Shown here one piece after another: positions 7,747-16,491 of a stretch of 21,058 nucleotides of DNA (positions within the stretch are counted from its first letter, which is position 1; every line of letters starts with the position of its first letter). Where the stretch lies: NCBI GenBank assembly GCA_964444125.1, contig CAYUFB010000021.1:1-21058 (forward strand), given 5' to 3'. The notes under the pieces were generated by a model. That model was not told where the DNA came from and did no database searches. It saw nothing but the letters and a program-made list of their open reading frames with translations. The translations under genes and the position numbers were made by a program. Source of the DNA: CAYUFB01 sp964444125 (lineage in GTDB: Bacteria; Patescibacteriota; Dojkabacteria; B142; JAFGMG01).

Positions 7747-8069
7747 CAGCATACAGCATTCAGCTTTCAGCTTACAGTATCTAGTATTGCCTGCCAGACT
7801 TTGTCTGAAGTTTTGAGTAGTGAGCCTTGAGTTATGAGTAAAACAATACAACGCAGAATACTCATTGTGGAAGGCGAATTACGAAGTTCGTATAACGGGT
7901 ATCGAAAGGCGATTCACGAAATACAGATTACGAAATCACTTCTTACCTGATAATAAACACTATTTTTTATTTTATTTTTTGATTCATAAATCAAGACTTA
8001 TGGCTCATAGCTCAACGCTCAACACTCGTTACTCAAGACTCATTACTCATCACTCAAAACTCGATACTA
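7747..8069. repeat. Composite heptad element upstream of the module and at the recA 3' end
   Basis: Four blocks keep 7-nt period. CAGCNTT-type units run from 7747 to 7788 (CAGCATA, CAGCATT, CAGCTTT). GAGT-type units run from 7815 to 7842. CGANTTA-type units run from 7875 to 7944 (CGAATTA, CGAAGTT, CGATTCA). Ten ACTC-type units run from 8000 to 8069. A small hairpin, CAGAC-TTT-GTCTG (7795-7807), separates the first two blocks. The stretch 7927-7986 is an inverted copy of 6061-6120. The last unit, GATACTA, contains the TAG stop codon of recA. No believable gene lies in this gap. Confidence 0.85.
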
Positions 8070-9083
8070 CTTTATATTTGCCCTCTTGCGGACCTCGTCA
8101 TAAATTTCTTTGATCAGCTTTTTGTCAGTTTTTAGAACTTCTTTGGTAGATTCTAGACCCTGTGCCAATTGCATATCACCTTTTCGATACCAAGCACCGG
8201 ATCTTTGGATAACATCAAATTTAAGAGCAGCATCTATCAATGAACTAACTCTATCAATCCCTGTTGGGTATATGATTTCAAAAGTCGCTTCCTTAAATGG
8301 AGGAGCAACTTTGTTTTTGACAACTTTGACTCTAACCACATGACCTTTTACATCTTCTCCTTCTGCAATTTTTTCTTTCTTCCTGATTTCCATTCTAATT
8401 GAGGAATAAAATTTCAAAGCATTGCCACCTGTTGTAGTCTCTGGATTGCCAAACATAACTCCGATTTTCATTCTGATCTGATTGATAAAAATAACCGTAG
8501 TATTTGTTTTTCCGGCAATTGCTGTAATCTTTCTAAGTGCCTGACTCATCAATCTTGCCTGTAACCCCATATGAGAATCTCCCATTTCTCCTTCTATCTC
8601 GGCTCTTGGTGTAAGTGCCGCTACAGAATCAACTACTACAACATCTACTGCACCTGATCTAACAAGTGTCTCTAATATTTCAAGTGCCTGTTCTCCATAA
8701 TCAGGCTGTGAGACATATAGGTTTTCTGTATCGATCCCAATCCTATCAGCGTAAGTTGGGTCAAAAGCATGTTCAGCATCAATAAATGCAGCAGTACCTC
8801 CAGCAGCTTGTGCTTCAGCTAAGATATGTAGTGCCAAGGTAGTTTTTCCACTAGACTCCGGTCCATATATTTCAATAATTCTGCCTCTTGGTACGCCACC
8901 AACTCCAAGTGCAATATCAAGTGACAATGCTCCAGTTGATATTGTTTCAATATTCTTGGTCGGTTGCTCCCCTAGTTTCATAATCGAACCCTTGCCAAAT
9001 TGCTTTTCAATTTGTTGTATTGCAATATTAATTGCTTTTTCTTTACCCTCTGAAACTACAGTTGTTGTCTCTTTTTTTGCCAT
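8067..9083 (-). CDS. recA: Recombinase RecA
   Basis: The ATP-dependent strand-exchange protein of homologous recombination, which also triggers LexA cleavage where LexA exists. Its 338 residues cover the core: Walker A GPESSGKTT (74-82), the DAEHAFDP segment (102-109), Walker B VVVVDSVAAL (148-157), the loop 1 region with GEMGDSHMG (165-173) and loop 2 with FGNPETTTGGNALKF (211-225). The C-terminus ends in basic residues (VRKRANIK) and lacks the long acidic tail seen in Escherichia coli. The ATG at 9083 is preceded by no Shine-Dalgarno sequence. The stop codon lies in the outermost unit of a heptad array, so the repeat begins exactly where coding ends. Confidence 0.99.
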   Translation of the reverse strand: MAKKETTTVVSEGKEKAINIAIQQIEKQFGKGSIMKLGEQPTKNIETISTGALSLDIALGVGGVPRGRIIEIYGPESSGKTTLALHILAEAQAAGGTAAFIDAEHAFDPTYADRIGIDTENLYVSQPDYGEQALEILETLVRSGAVDVVVVDSVAALTPRAEIEGEMGDSHMGLQARLMSQALRKITAIAGKTNTTVIFINQIRMKIGVMFGNPETTTGGNALKFYSSIRMEIRKKEKIAEGEDVKGHVVRVKVVKNKVAPPFKEATFEIIYPTGIDRVSSLIDAALKFDVIQRSGAWYRKGDMQLAQGLESTKEVLKTDKKLIKEIYDEVRKRANIK

Positions 9084-9127
9084 TAGAAGAAATTATTAAG
9101 AAAATAAATATATCTAAATTGAATTTC

Positions 9128-9136
9128 AGTATAACA
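9128..9136 (-). promoter_or_regulatory. Extended -10 promoter of recA
   Basis: TGTTATACT on the minus strand matches the extended -10 form TGNTATAAT at all but one position. The predicted transcription start is about 38 bases before the ATG. A palindrome lies about 28 bases further upstream. Confidence 0.5.
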
Positions 9137-9164
9137 TACCGGGGCAGAATGTTATTTTTTATAT

Positions 9165-9176
9165 TTCTCTAGAGAA
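9165..9176. promoter_or_regulatory. Perfect 12-bp palindrome upstream of recA
   Basis: TTCTCTAGAGAA is a perfect inverted repeat placed roughly 35-48 bases before the predicted recA transcription start, where an operator or activator site could lie. It does not match the E. coli or Bacillus LexA boxes. The function is unknown. Confidence 0.3.
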
Positions 9177-9227
9177 TACTCCAGAAATATTAAAAAAGTT
9201 TGAATAATTTATCAAAAAATCATGAAA

Positions 9228-10430
9228 TCATCTAACAACTCTTACATAATTTTGAGAAACCCATCCGGACTGACCGTCTCCTAACAATATTTCTACATAA
9301 CCAAATTGTCCTCTTGTTTTCAATATATATCTTTCACCTGGAGATACTTTCGTAATCACACTAGCATTGCCACTATCTCTATCTCTGACGTTTAAGAAAC
9401 CTGTGCCTGTTTCAAGAATCTCAACTACTGTTTTATCAATTGATGCTACGTCTAATTCAACCTTGACATCGACATCAGATAATCTTGATCCGTATGCATT
9501 TTGCAATACAAAGCTTTCAGATTGTTTTCCAAAATACAAAGGGACATTAAATTTCACCTGGTAGGTCATCTCCTGCCTTGGCTTGAGTATTTCACCCTCT
9601 TGCATGATATATACCTGAGACTGACTTGCCCATGATCCATTTAGATAAAACTTACTTAAACTTCTATCTTCTTTGGACAATATCAATGCACTCTCATCAT
9701 CGGCATAGATACTGAAATCAGAGTTGTTCTTTAGAGAAATCTCTACGATAACGGTTTCTCCTGGAGTTACCTGAGCTTGAGGCAACTTGACCGCCAATAT
9801 CTCTACATTGTATTTCTTTTGTGAAGGATTATAATTAGCATCAACGTATGCGGTGATATCTTTCATTGATTGGGTCCAGCCTGACACAATATCTCTAGCT
9901 TCAATTTGAACAATTTTAGTATCTTGATTCAATTTATATCTTAATGATTTTGAGATGATATTGTTTGATTTGATCCCATGCAAATTTGCTAATTGCGAAG
10001 TTAATTCCTGCAAAGATTTGACCCCCCTGTTACTAAAATTGGTACTACCCGTCTCGGCAAGATAACCTACTATAATATAGTCATCGCCTAGATTTTCAAT
10101 ATCTACCTTCATCTCATCACCACTGCTTGAAGTCTTGATCACCCTTCCATCATCAAATACTACGTAATGGAAAGGAACATCAGGATATCCCAATCTAACA
10201 GTAGAATAATAATGAATACCTTTTACCCATTCTTCAGGATTGATGAATGAACCAGCTGGACTTAAAATTGGAGTGATAACAATATTTTTGGCTGGCGAAA
10301 ACTCTATTTCTTCGAAATTTGGTTGCTCAAGTTTAAGTACATCTCTAGATTCAATAGTCATAGAAAACACAGATCCTACAATCGAGGTGGCAAAAAATAC
10401 AAGAACTGTGACAATGATGAACTTCTTCAA
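9228..10430 (-). CDS. Secreted SH3-domain protein with a degenerate amidase-like domain
   Basis: A 400-residue exported protein with a signal peptide or membrane anchor at about 4-23. Residues about 48-190 resemble the Amidase_2/PGRP fold: a YSTVRLGYPDVPFHYVV segment keeps one expected His (88), with a DDGRV turn after it. However, the first strand reads IVITPIL where active enzymes have IVIHH, and I see no late zinc-binding GH. It is therefore probably inactive or only wall-binding. The middle (about 205-325) is beta-rich, with a pattern like CARDB-type domains (TPGETVIVEISLKNNSD). The C-terminus (about 330-400) is a bacterial SH3 domain (LNVRDRDSG to GWVSQNYVRVV). Translation must start with TTG directly after the upstream TAA; a start at the Met at residue 24 would delete the export signal. 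Confidence 0.7.
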   Translation of the reverse strand: MKKFIIVTVLVFFATSIVGSVFSMTIESRDVLKLEQPNFEEIEFSPAKNIVITPILSPAGSFINPEEWVKGIHYYSTVRLGYPDVPFHYVVFDDGRVIKTSSSGDEMKVDIENLGDDYIIVGYLAETGSTNFSNRGVKSLQELTSQLANLHGIKSNNIISKSLRYKLNQDTKIVQIEARDIVSGWTQSMKDITAYVDANYNPSQKKYNVEILAVKLPQAQVTPGETVIVEISLKNNSDFSIYADDESALILSKEDRSLSKFYLNGSWASQSQVYIMQEGEILKPRQEMTYQVKFNVPLYFGKQSESFVLQNAYGSRLSDVDVKVELDVASIDKTVVEILETGTGFLNVRDRDSGNASVITKVSPGERYILKTRGQFGYVEILLGDGQSGWVSQNYVRVVR

Positions 10431-11336
10431 TTAAAATCCAATTACAATTAAATCTAATGCAATTTCTTTCTCCAGTTTACCAGTTTTGACCGCAATTTCA
10501 ATATCTACAAGCTTTTGATAGAACTTTAATATTCTTTCCTTGTTATATTTGTGGATGTATTTGATTACTTTTGATGCTACAAAGGGATGAATCCCATATT
10601 GTGAAAGAGATCCTGGAATACTTGAATTCAAGGCAAGATAAATAATCCGCATTTGGCTGACAATGGATCCAATAATCATCTCGTACTCTATATCTTTCAA
10701 TAATAAATCTATCAATTCGAAACTTCTGATGTGATTTTTGGTTGTCAAACTATCTACTAAATCCCAAATTTTGGCATCGGCACTCTTGATAACTATGCTT
10801 TCTATAACTTCACTTGTTATTATTACTCCCTCGTCCTGAAGAGCTTGAAGCTTAGAAACTTCAGAATTTATAATATTTATATCATTTGGGAGCATTTTCT
10901 CTAGTTGAACTAATTGTTCTGCTGACAGGTCTAAATTAGATTTTTTAGCTATATCTCTTATGGTTCTCGGTAACTCCCTAATTGTCAAATTTTGTGATTC
11001 AATTAACTGACCGTTTGCTTTGACATGTTTATAAATTTTAGAGCGTTTATCTATTTTTTTGTTTGAATACAAAACTATATCTACATTCTGTTCAAAGAGC
11101 TTTAGTAATTCTTCACTTTGCGCTGCAGTGATTTTATCCATTGACTTTATAATCAATAGAATTTTGCTTGAAAAGAATCCAACGGTAAGTGCTTTTGATG
11201 CCAAATTCGCAAAATCGATTACTTCGTCTATATGTTGGACCAATGTCTGATACTTCTTTGATTCAAAAGATTTGGTTATCTTTTCAAGCTCTAGCTTGTT
11301 TTGATAAGTATTATCGCCTCCGATATAGAAAATCAT
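10431..11336 (-). CDS. holA: DNA polymerase III delta subunit-like protein
   Basis: The delta subunit opens the sliding clamp as part of the clamp loader. The 301-residue chain shows the family's course: an N-terminal strand and helix (MIFYIGGDNTYQNKLELEKI), a region replacing the nucleotide-binding domain with LLIIKSMDKITAAQSEELLKLFE (about 65-87), the tract SKIYKHVKANGQLIE followed by LTIRELPRTIRDIAKKSNLDLS, a helical domain with MLPNDINIINSEVSKLQAL, and a C-terminal helical collar ending in EKEIALDLIV. There is no P-loop, as expected for delta. It overlaps the upstream gene by four bases (ATGA) and abuts the downstream gene, so translation is probably coupled. Sequence similarity in this family is weak, but the overall pattern is clear. 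Confidence 0.8.
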   Translation of the reverse strand: MIFYIGGDNTYQNKLELEKITKSFESKKYQTLVQHIDEVIDFANLASKALTVGFFSSKILLIIKSMDKITAAQSEELLKLFEQNVDIVLYSNKKIDKRSKIYKHVKANGQLIESQNLTIRELPRTIRDIAKKSNLDLSAEQLVQLEKMLPNDINIINSEVSKLQALQDEGVIITSEVIESIVIKSADAKIWDLVDSLTTKNHIRSFELIDLLLKDIEYEMIIGSIVSQMRIIYLALNSSIPGSLSQYGIHPFVASKVIKYIHKYNKERILKFYQKLVDIEIAVKTGKLEKEIALDLIVIGF

Positions 11337-12340
11337 TTTGTTGTAATTGTTATTTTATCTTTATCGAATCTTACTTTCGCTACAGAATCTGCGTCCAGAT
11401 CAAGTGCGAAATTGATAATAGTGATAGTATCGTCTTGTGTTTTATCTCCACTCAACCTCAAAGCATTGACGATTGAATCAGATACAGCATCTCTCATAAA
11501 TCCAGGCACATTTACACGCTCAAAGCCCAATTTGGTGACTTTGACATTGTCACTACTTCCTTGTCCAAATTCCAATATTATCCATAATGGCTGCTTTGGG
11601 TTACTATCTATATCTCTTGCAAGTCTTAGATAATTTGGCTCAATATCAATTCTATAATTGGTAGATTTTATTTTATCGTTGAGAAGCGATTGTAATTCGG
11701 CTTCGGTGACCTCAACAACTGGATTTGTCTCGACCAGGCTTTGAATCCTCTCCCTTGTTTCAATTTGTGATCTTTGTTCTACTACTGGAGGATTATAACC
11801 AGCATTTAGTGTGTCTTTTATAACATTCCAAACAAATGGAGGTCTGAAATACAAAACTAATCCAAAAAACACAATCAAAAAAATGATGGCCAAACATCCA
11901 AAACAACTACATGATCTGCAACTACATCCCGGCAACAATTTCCTAGATTTTTTGTCTTTGTATACTACCTTTTCGACAACTTTTTCTTCGAATTCTTCTC
12001 TATCTTTTTGCTGCTCTTCTTTTGACAGTTCTTCTTCCTCTATCTTTTCTTCATCATTTTCTACTTTCTCTGTTTCTTTCCTTTCATTTATTTCGCTTTC
12101 GTTGACATGATCTTGCTCAGACTCCACCACGGGCTTCTCTTGCGTGGGTAGCGGAGGCAAGCTATTTGTCCTTGACTTTGATAAGTCTCCATATGTAACC
12201 GGCTGGTCGATGTCGACTACTGCTTCCTTGTCGCTTTCTACATCCAAAGTATCTAAAGCAACCTTTTTGCCACCCATTGCCTCTGCTGAATCAATTTTTT
12301 GGGCGTCTTTCAATTCGCCTCCCAATTTTGGTAGTGCCAT
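11333..12340 (-). CDS. Single-pass membrane protein with cysteine cluster and YpmS/DUF2140-like outer domain
   Basis: A 335-residue protein with a long, highly charged N-terminal cytoplasmic part (1-135, rich in Glu and Lys, probably disordered or coiled). Next comes a cluster of five cysteines in eleven residues (139-149, CSCRSCSCFGC) and one membrane helix (150-166). The outer domain (about 195-335) starts with VTEAELQSLLN and has alternating strands and helices. This layout resembles the YpmS/DUF2140 proteins of Gram-positives, a tentative assignment. The cysteines next to the membrane could carry lipids or bind metal; neither is shown. It is encoded after murJ and overlaps holA by four bases, in an envelope and replication cluster. 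Confidence 0.6.
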   Translation of the reverse strand: MALPKLGGELKDAQKIDSAEAMGGKKVALDTLDVESDKEAVVDIDQPVTYGDLSKSRTNSLPPLPTQEKPVVESEQDHVNESEINERKETEKVENDEEKIEEEELSKEEQQKDREEFEEKVVEKVVYKDKKSRKLLPGCSCRSCSCFGCLAIIFLIVFFGLVLYFRPPFVWNVIKDTLNAGYNPPVVEQRSQIETRERIQSLVETNPVVEVTEAELQSLLNDKIKSTNYRIDIEPNYLRLARDIDSNPKQPLWIILEFGQGSSDNVKVTKLGFERVNVPGFMRDAVSDSIVNALRLSGDKTQDDTITIINFALDLDADSVAKVRFDKDKITITTK

Positions 12341-12364
12341 AATTATTTGAATAATAACAAAAAC

Positions 12365-12384
12365 AGTATAACCTTTGTTATACT
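12365..12384. promoter_or_regulatory. Palindrome with embedded -10 box ahead of the Cys-rich membrane protein gene
   Basis: AGTATAAC (12365-12372) and GTTATACT (12377-12384) form a perfect 8-bp inverted repeat around four bases. On the minus strand it supplies TATACT as a possible -10 box ahead of the gene starting at 12340. It is also followed by GTTTTTG, so it could act as a weak AT-rich terminator after murJ. Either role or both are possible. Confidence 0.45.
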
Positions 12385-12395
12385 ATTTCTTCAAA

Positions 12396-14171
12396 TTAAT
12401 TATTTTTCTTTTTGAAGAGGTAGATAAATTTGTCGACAATAATGTCCACAATCTCTACTTCTTTGACTTTGAACTCATAACTAAGTAGAAGATAGAAAGA
12501 AGATGCAGCAATCACCGTAGAAGTTGTCAAAAAGAATATTTGCCAAGTCTTGGAAGTATCCAGTATATCGTTATAGAAAGCGTACATGAAATAAGCGAAG
12601 ATAGTTGTAAGCAAGGCAATAAACAGTTTTTTGCTGATAGGAAATATCATTTCAGAATATTTTAGCTTCAAATATTTGAAATTAAGAAATAATGATAGGA
12701 CAATAACTTCAACTGTATAAATCAAGCTTGAGCTCAAAGCCAAACCTCCAATACCTGCCAATCCATCGCTTTTTTCAAGGAAATATTTCGGATTCCACTC
12801 GAGATTGAAGACTGAGAGATCATTGAAGTGACTAAAGTAATTAGTAAATAATATCCCAGTTGTGATCCCTCCGATCACTACAAAGATTGCAGATACAAGC
12901 GGAATTGTAGAATTATGCAATGCATAATATGTCCTGTAAATAAATGACCTTAGAGCTTCAAAAGTGATACCAAGAGCAAAAAACATTACTCCCCAAGCAA
13001 CAAGTTTTGTATATTCCCAAGTGAAGTTTCCACCAAATATTCCATAAAACAACCTAGTTATTGGCAGCCTTAATACCAATAACATGCTTGTCACCGGAAG
13101 AGCCAAAAAGAATATCTGGTTGAGAACTCTCAAGAAAACTTCCTTAAATCTGACCATGTCATGCTTTATATACGCTCTTGATAATGCAGGAAATGCGGCT
13201 GTCGCAAATGTCATACCGAACAACGAAATTGGAATAACTACAAGTCTAATTGATAGCTCATAAGCAGTAAGCGAATAACCGATAAGTCCGTAAGCAATAA
13301 ATCTATCTGCCCCATAAGCAATCTGCTCAGCAGACAAACCTGCTATTCGAGGTAGTCCTAATTTCAATACTGAATGGAAGTATTTGTTTTTGAGATCGAT
13401 AACTGGCAGATATTTTATATTTAATTTGATTGCCAGTGGCAGTTGAATTAGTAAATGAAAAACTGCGCCTAATAGTGTACCCCAAACTAAGACCCATGGA
13501 CTTCTTCCCAAGACTGGGACTAATGCAATTATGGCAAGAATCCTACCAAAGTTATAAAAAAGTGGTGCAAGTTGAGGCACCACAAATCTTTGCATTACAT
13601 TTAGAGAACTACTTATGTACGTACTTATTCCCAAGATAATTTGTGGAATCATCAAAACCCTCATCATCAAGATAATATTTGACAACTCTTCAGAAGAAGG
13701 TGGGTCAACTGGTCTAATAACTTTCTCAATCATCCACGGCATTAGTTCACCCGCTGTCACCGCAATAATAATCGCAATTACAGAAAATAAGAGTAATGAT
13801 GTATTGACTAATGTACTAAATACATTTAAAAAGACGCTATGCCCTTTCTCTTCTCTTGCCTCTACCAAAGCAGGAATAATAGAAGCACTTATCGCTCCTA
13901 AAAGAATTGAAGCCGAGATAATTTCAGGGATATTTGAAGCAAAAAGAAATTCGTTATAAGGTCCAGCACCAAGAAACCCTGCTGACATAGAATTGAACAA
14001 AAGTCCTGCCACTTTCGTAATCAGTACCAGGACCATCAATATGAATGCAGCATTAACAATGCCATTTTCTTCTCTTATGAGCAAATTCTTGACTCTATTT
14101 ACAGAGACATCAGTAACTCTTAATGCCCTATTAAGTGAAGCTATAAATGTTTTCTTGAGTATCTGTACCAT
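12396..14171 (-). CDS. murJ: Lipid II flippase MurJ
   Basis: A polytopic membrane protein that moves lipid-linked peptidoglycan precursor across the membrane. The 591-residue sequence has about 14 hydrophobic helices and MurJ/MviN signatures: the start of the core at FILMVLVLITKVAGLLFNSMSAGFLGAGPYNEFLFASNIPE-like residues (first helices), LPRIAGLSAEQIAYGADRFIA (middle) and SLFGMTFATAAFPALSRAYIKHD. An N-terminal extension of about 35 residues precedes the first helix and resembles a basic cytoplasmic tail. The gene starts 11 bases after the pnp stop codon, so the two are probably co-transcribed. Together with two amidase-like proteins it shows that the cell makes a peptidoglycan wall. Confidence 0.93.
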   Translation of the reverse strand: MVQILKKTFIASLNRALRVTDVSVNRVKNLLIREENGIVNAAFILMVLVLITKVAGLLFNSMSAGFLGAGPYNEFLFASNIPEIISASILLGAISASIIPALVEAREEKGHSVFLNVFSTLVNTSLLLFSVIAIIIAVTAGELMPWMIEKVIRPVDPPSSEELSNIILMMRVLMIPQIILGISTYISSSLNVMQRFVVPQLAPLFYNFGRILAIIALVPVLGRSPWVLVWGTLLGAVFHLLIQLPLAIKLNIKYLPVIDLKNKYFHSVLKLGLPRIAGLSAEQIAYGADRFIAYGLIGYSLTAYELSIRLVVIPISLFGMTFATAAFPALSRAYIKHDMVRFKEVFLRVLNQIFFLALPVTSMLLVLRLPITRLFYGIFGGNFTWEYTKLVAWGVMFFALGITFEALRSFIYRTYYALHNSTIPLVSAIFVVIGGITTGILFTNYFSHFNDLSVFNLEWNPKYFLEKSDGLAGIGGLALSSSLIYTVEVIVLSLFLNFKYLKLKYSEMIFPISKKLFIALLTTIFAYFMYAFYNDILDTSKTWQIFFLTTSTVIAASSFYLLLSYEFKVKEVEIVDIIVDKFIYLFKKKNN

Positions 14172-14182
14172 TTATTTATTGA

Positions 14183-16327
14183 TTAATTTCTTCTTTTTTC
14201 GTCAATATTCTTCCTTGCTTCAAACTTTTTGTCAATTTCTGGATTTAATCCTTTCATTGTTAATTTGACCCTATTTAGTTCATCAATAGCAACAACTTTG
14301 ACTTTGACCTTGTCACCTTCTTTGAAATACTGGTTTAAATCTTTGACAAATCCTTGAGTAATTTCTGAAATATGTACTAACCCAGATAGATTCCCCATCT
14401 TTACAAATAGTCCATAATTCTCAATCCCATCAACTGTTCCATCATATTCCTTGCCAACTTCAGCTTCTTCAAAAAGTGCATTGATCATTGAGATTGCTTT
14501 ATCTCTTGATTCTTTGCTAACTGAAGTTATATTGACTTTGCCGTCATCTTGGATGTCTATATCTATTGCACCAAACACCTCTGCTTCTTCAATAATATTC
14601 TTGATCACTTTGCCTCCTGGACCTATCAATTCTCCAATTTTGTCCTGCTTAATTCTCAAAATATCTACCTTTGGAGCATGTTCGCTTACTTCAGGCTTTG
14701 GTTTGGAGATTATTTTGTTCATTGATTCAAGAATAAACAATCTACCCTCTTTGCTTTGTCTGAAAGCTTTTTTGAGTATTTCTACTGGAACACCCTTGAG
14801 CTTATTGTCTAATTGGATTGCAGTCACTCCTTTTTCGGTCCCAACAACTTTGAAATCCATGTCTCCATAAAAATCTTCGACATCCTCCATGTCAGTCAAT
14901 AATTTATAATTTTTGACGTCCTCATCATCTGTGACTAATCCAACTGCAATACCGGCCACTGCCTTTTTGACTGGAACTCCTGCATCCATCAATGCCAAAC
15001 TTGTAGCACAAGCAGCTGCCATTGATGAAGAACCGTTTTGAGCTAGTATTTCTGATACTACTCTAATTGTATATGGGAATTCTTCTTCAGAGGGCAATAT
15101 TGCATGAAAAGCATTTTCTGTTATATGCCCATGACCGATTTCCCTTCTACCTGGATAATACGAAAATCTACCAGCATCACCAAATGAATAACTTGGACCA
15201 TTGTAATGATGCATAAATCGCTTTTCTTCCTCTCCTTCGAAACTTTCTAGTGTTTGACTCAATCTAGTTGAACCTAATGTAACAATTGCCATTGCTTGAG
15301 TGATTCCTCTTGTAAATAGTGAAGAACCGTGAACTCTAGGTAATACGGAAGTTTGAATATCTAATTTCCTAATTTCAGTTAAATCTCTACCGCTTGTTCT
15401 TTTATTTTCTTTCAATACGCCCTCTCGCATTATCTTTCTTGCTACATATTCTACAGCAGCTTTTGCATCATCTTTTGAGACCTCACCATTACCTTCTTCA
15501 ACTAAAGTATTTACAACATCAAGAAATGCCTCTTCTCTGTCTTGTTTATTGTATAGTCCATCCGAGATATTTTGTGTATAAGCATCCTTAACTGCATTAA
15601 TCAAATCTTCATTAACCGGTAATTCACTGTATTTCATTTTTTCTTTTCCAGCTTTTTGAGCAAGTTCTTTTTGAATTTCGTACAATGGTCTAATTTCTTT
15701 TGCAGCCATATCCATAATCTGATCCATAGTTTCTTCTGGAAGCTCATCTCCCCAACCCTCGATATTTAATACTCTATCTGCAGTCAAACCAAGTATGAAA
15801 TGTCCTTTTAGATTTTCTTTATCACCATTTCTTGGATTGACCAACAACGAATTATCCTCTGCGACTCCAATTGATAATGCCGCACTTGGGCCATCAAATG
15901 GAACTGATGAAATCATTAATGCAGCTGAAGCTGCAGTAACTGCAAGATCTGTTGGATCATGCTCATCATCATATGATAAAACTGTGATTACGATACTGAC
16001 TGCATTTTTGAACCCCTTTGGGAAAAGTGATCTGATGGAATGGTCTATCTGTCTTGCCTTTAAGACTGCTTCATCAGATGGTCTTCTTTCTCTTTTGACA
16101 AATCTTGAACTTGAGATGATACCCCCGGCATAAAATTTCTCAATATATTCTACCGAAAGAGGGAAATAATCTAAAGAACTCTCATGCTTATCGACTGTAA
16201 CAATGGCTAAAACCACTGTCTCTCCAATTTGCACTCTTACTGATGCATCAGCGCGAAATGCTAGATCTCCTGTGGTAAATGATAATTCTTCACCTTGGAA
16301 ATCTCTACTTACTGTAATTTTCTGCAT
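14183..16327 (-). CDS. pnp: Polyribonucleotide nucleotidyltransferase (PNPase)
   Basis: A phosphate-dependent 3'-5' exoribonuclease, partner of RNase Y in mRNA decay. The order is complete: first RNase PH domain (about 1-210), helical linker, second RNase PH domain (about 305-530, with FMHHYNGPSYSFGDAGR and the catalytic-region VTDDEDVKNYKLLTDMEDVEDFYGDMDFKV stretch around residues 470-500), KH domain with IGPGGKVIKNI, and S1 domain (VGKEYDGTVDGIENYGLFV). I chose the ATG at 16327 (714 residues). A longer reading from a TTG at 16381 adds 18 basic residues that do not belong to the family and has no better ribosome site. The message may have a leader of roughly 155 bases, from the -10 box at 16492-16497. 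The short gap to murJ suggests an operon. Confidence 0.97.
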   Translation of the reverse strand: MQKITVSRDFQGEELSFTTGDLAFRADASVRVQIGETVVLAIVTVDKHESSLDYFPLSVEYIEKFYAGGIISSSRFVKRERRPSDEAVLKARQIDHSIRSLFPKGFKNAVSIVITVLSYDDEHDPTDLAVTAASAALMISSVPFDGPSAALSIGVAEDNSLLVNPRNGDKENLKGHFILGLTADRVLNIEGWGDELPEETMDQIMDMAAKEIRPLYEIQKELAQKAGKEKMKYSELPVNEDLINAVKDAYTQNISDGLYNKQDREEAFLDVVNTLVEEGNGEVSKDDAKAAVEYVARKIMREGVLKENKRTSGRDLTEIRKLDIQTSVLPRVHGSSLFTRGITQAMAIVTLGSTRLSQTLESFEGEEEKRFMHHYNGPSYSFGDAGRFSYYPGRREIGHGHITENAFHAILPSEEEFPYTIRVVSEILAQNGSSSMAAACATSLALMDAGVPVKKAVAGIAVGLVTDDEDVKNYKLLTDMEDVEDFYGDMDFKVVGTEKGVTAIQLDNKLKGVPVEILKKAFRQSKEGRLFILESMNKIISKPKPEVSEHAPKVDILRIKQDKIGELIGPGGKVIKNIIEEAEVFGAIDIDIQDDGKVNITSVSKESRDKAISMINALFEEAEVGKEYDGTVDGIENYGLFVKMGNLSGLVHISEITQGFVKDLNQYFKEGDKVKVKVVAIDELNRVKLTMKGLNPEIDKKFEARKNIDEKRRN

Positions 16328-16491
16328 ATTTTTGTACCTATAATTAGGCCTTTCTGCTGGAGATTTTTTTTTGTAATACAAGGAGGTTCTCGTCTCTACT
16401 TTCTAAATTTGAAAAATCAACTTCAAAAACTAGAAACCAGTCACCGCCAATACAAATTGTCAAATCCCAAGCCAATTAATTAAACTAAGTA

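Noticed and set aside
6034..8069. Insertion sequence or transposon with its own transposase
   Set aside because: No transposase, integrase or recombinase gene lies between or beside the repeats; at most the elements are non-autonomous.
7865..8113. Plus-strand open frame of 82 codons
   Set aside because: It translates the CGANTTA and ACTC heptads and runs into the 3' end of recA on the other strand; the protein is low in complexity and has no family signal.
16328..16381. Longer PNPase starting with TTG at 16381
   Set aside because: The extra 18 residues are basic and not part of the family, and the ATG at 16327 gives the normal N-terminus.
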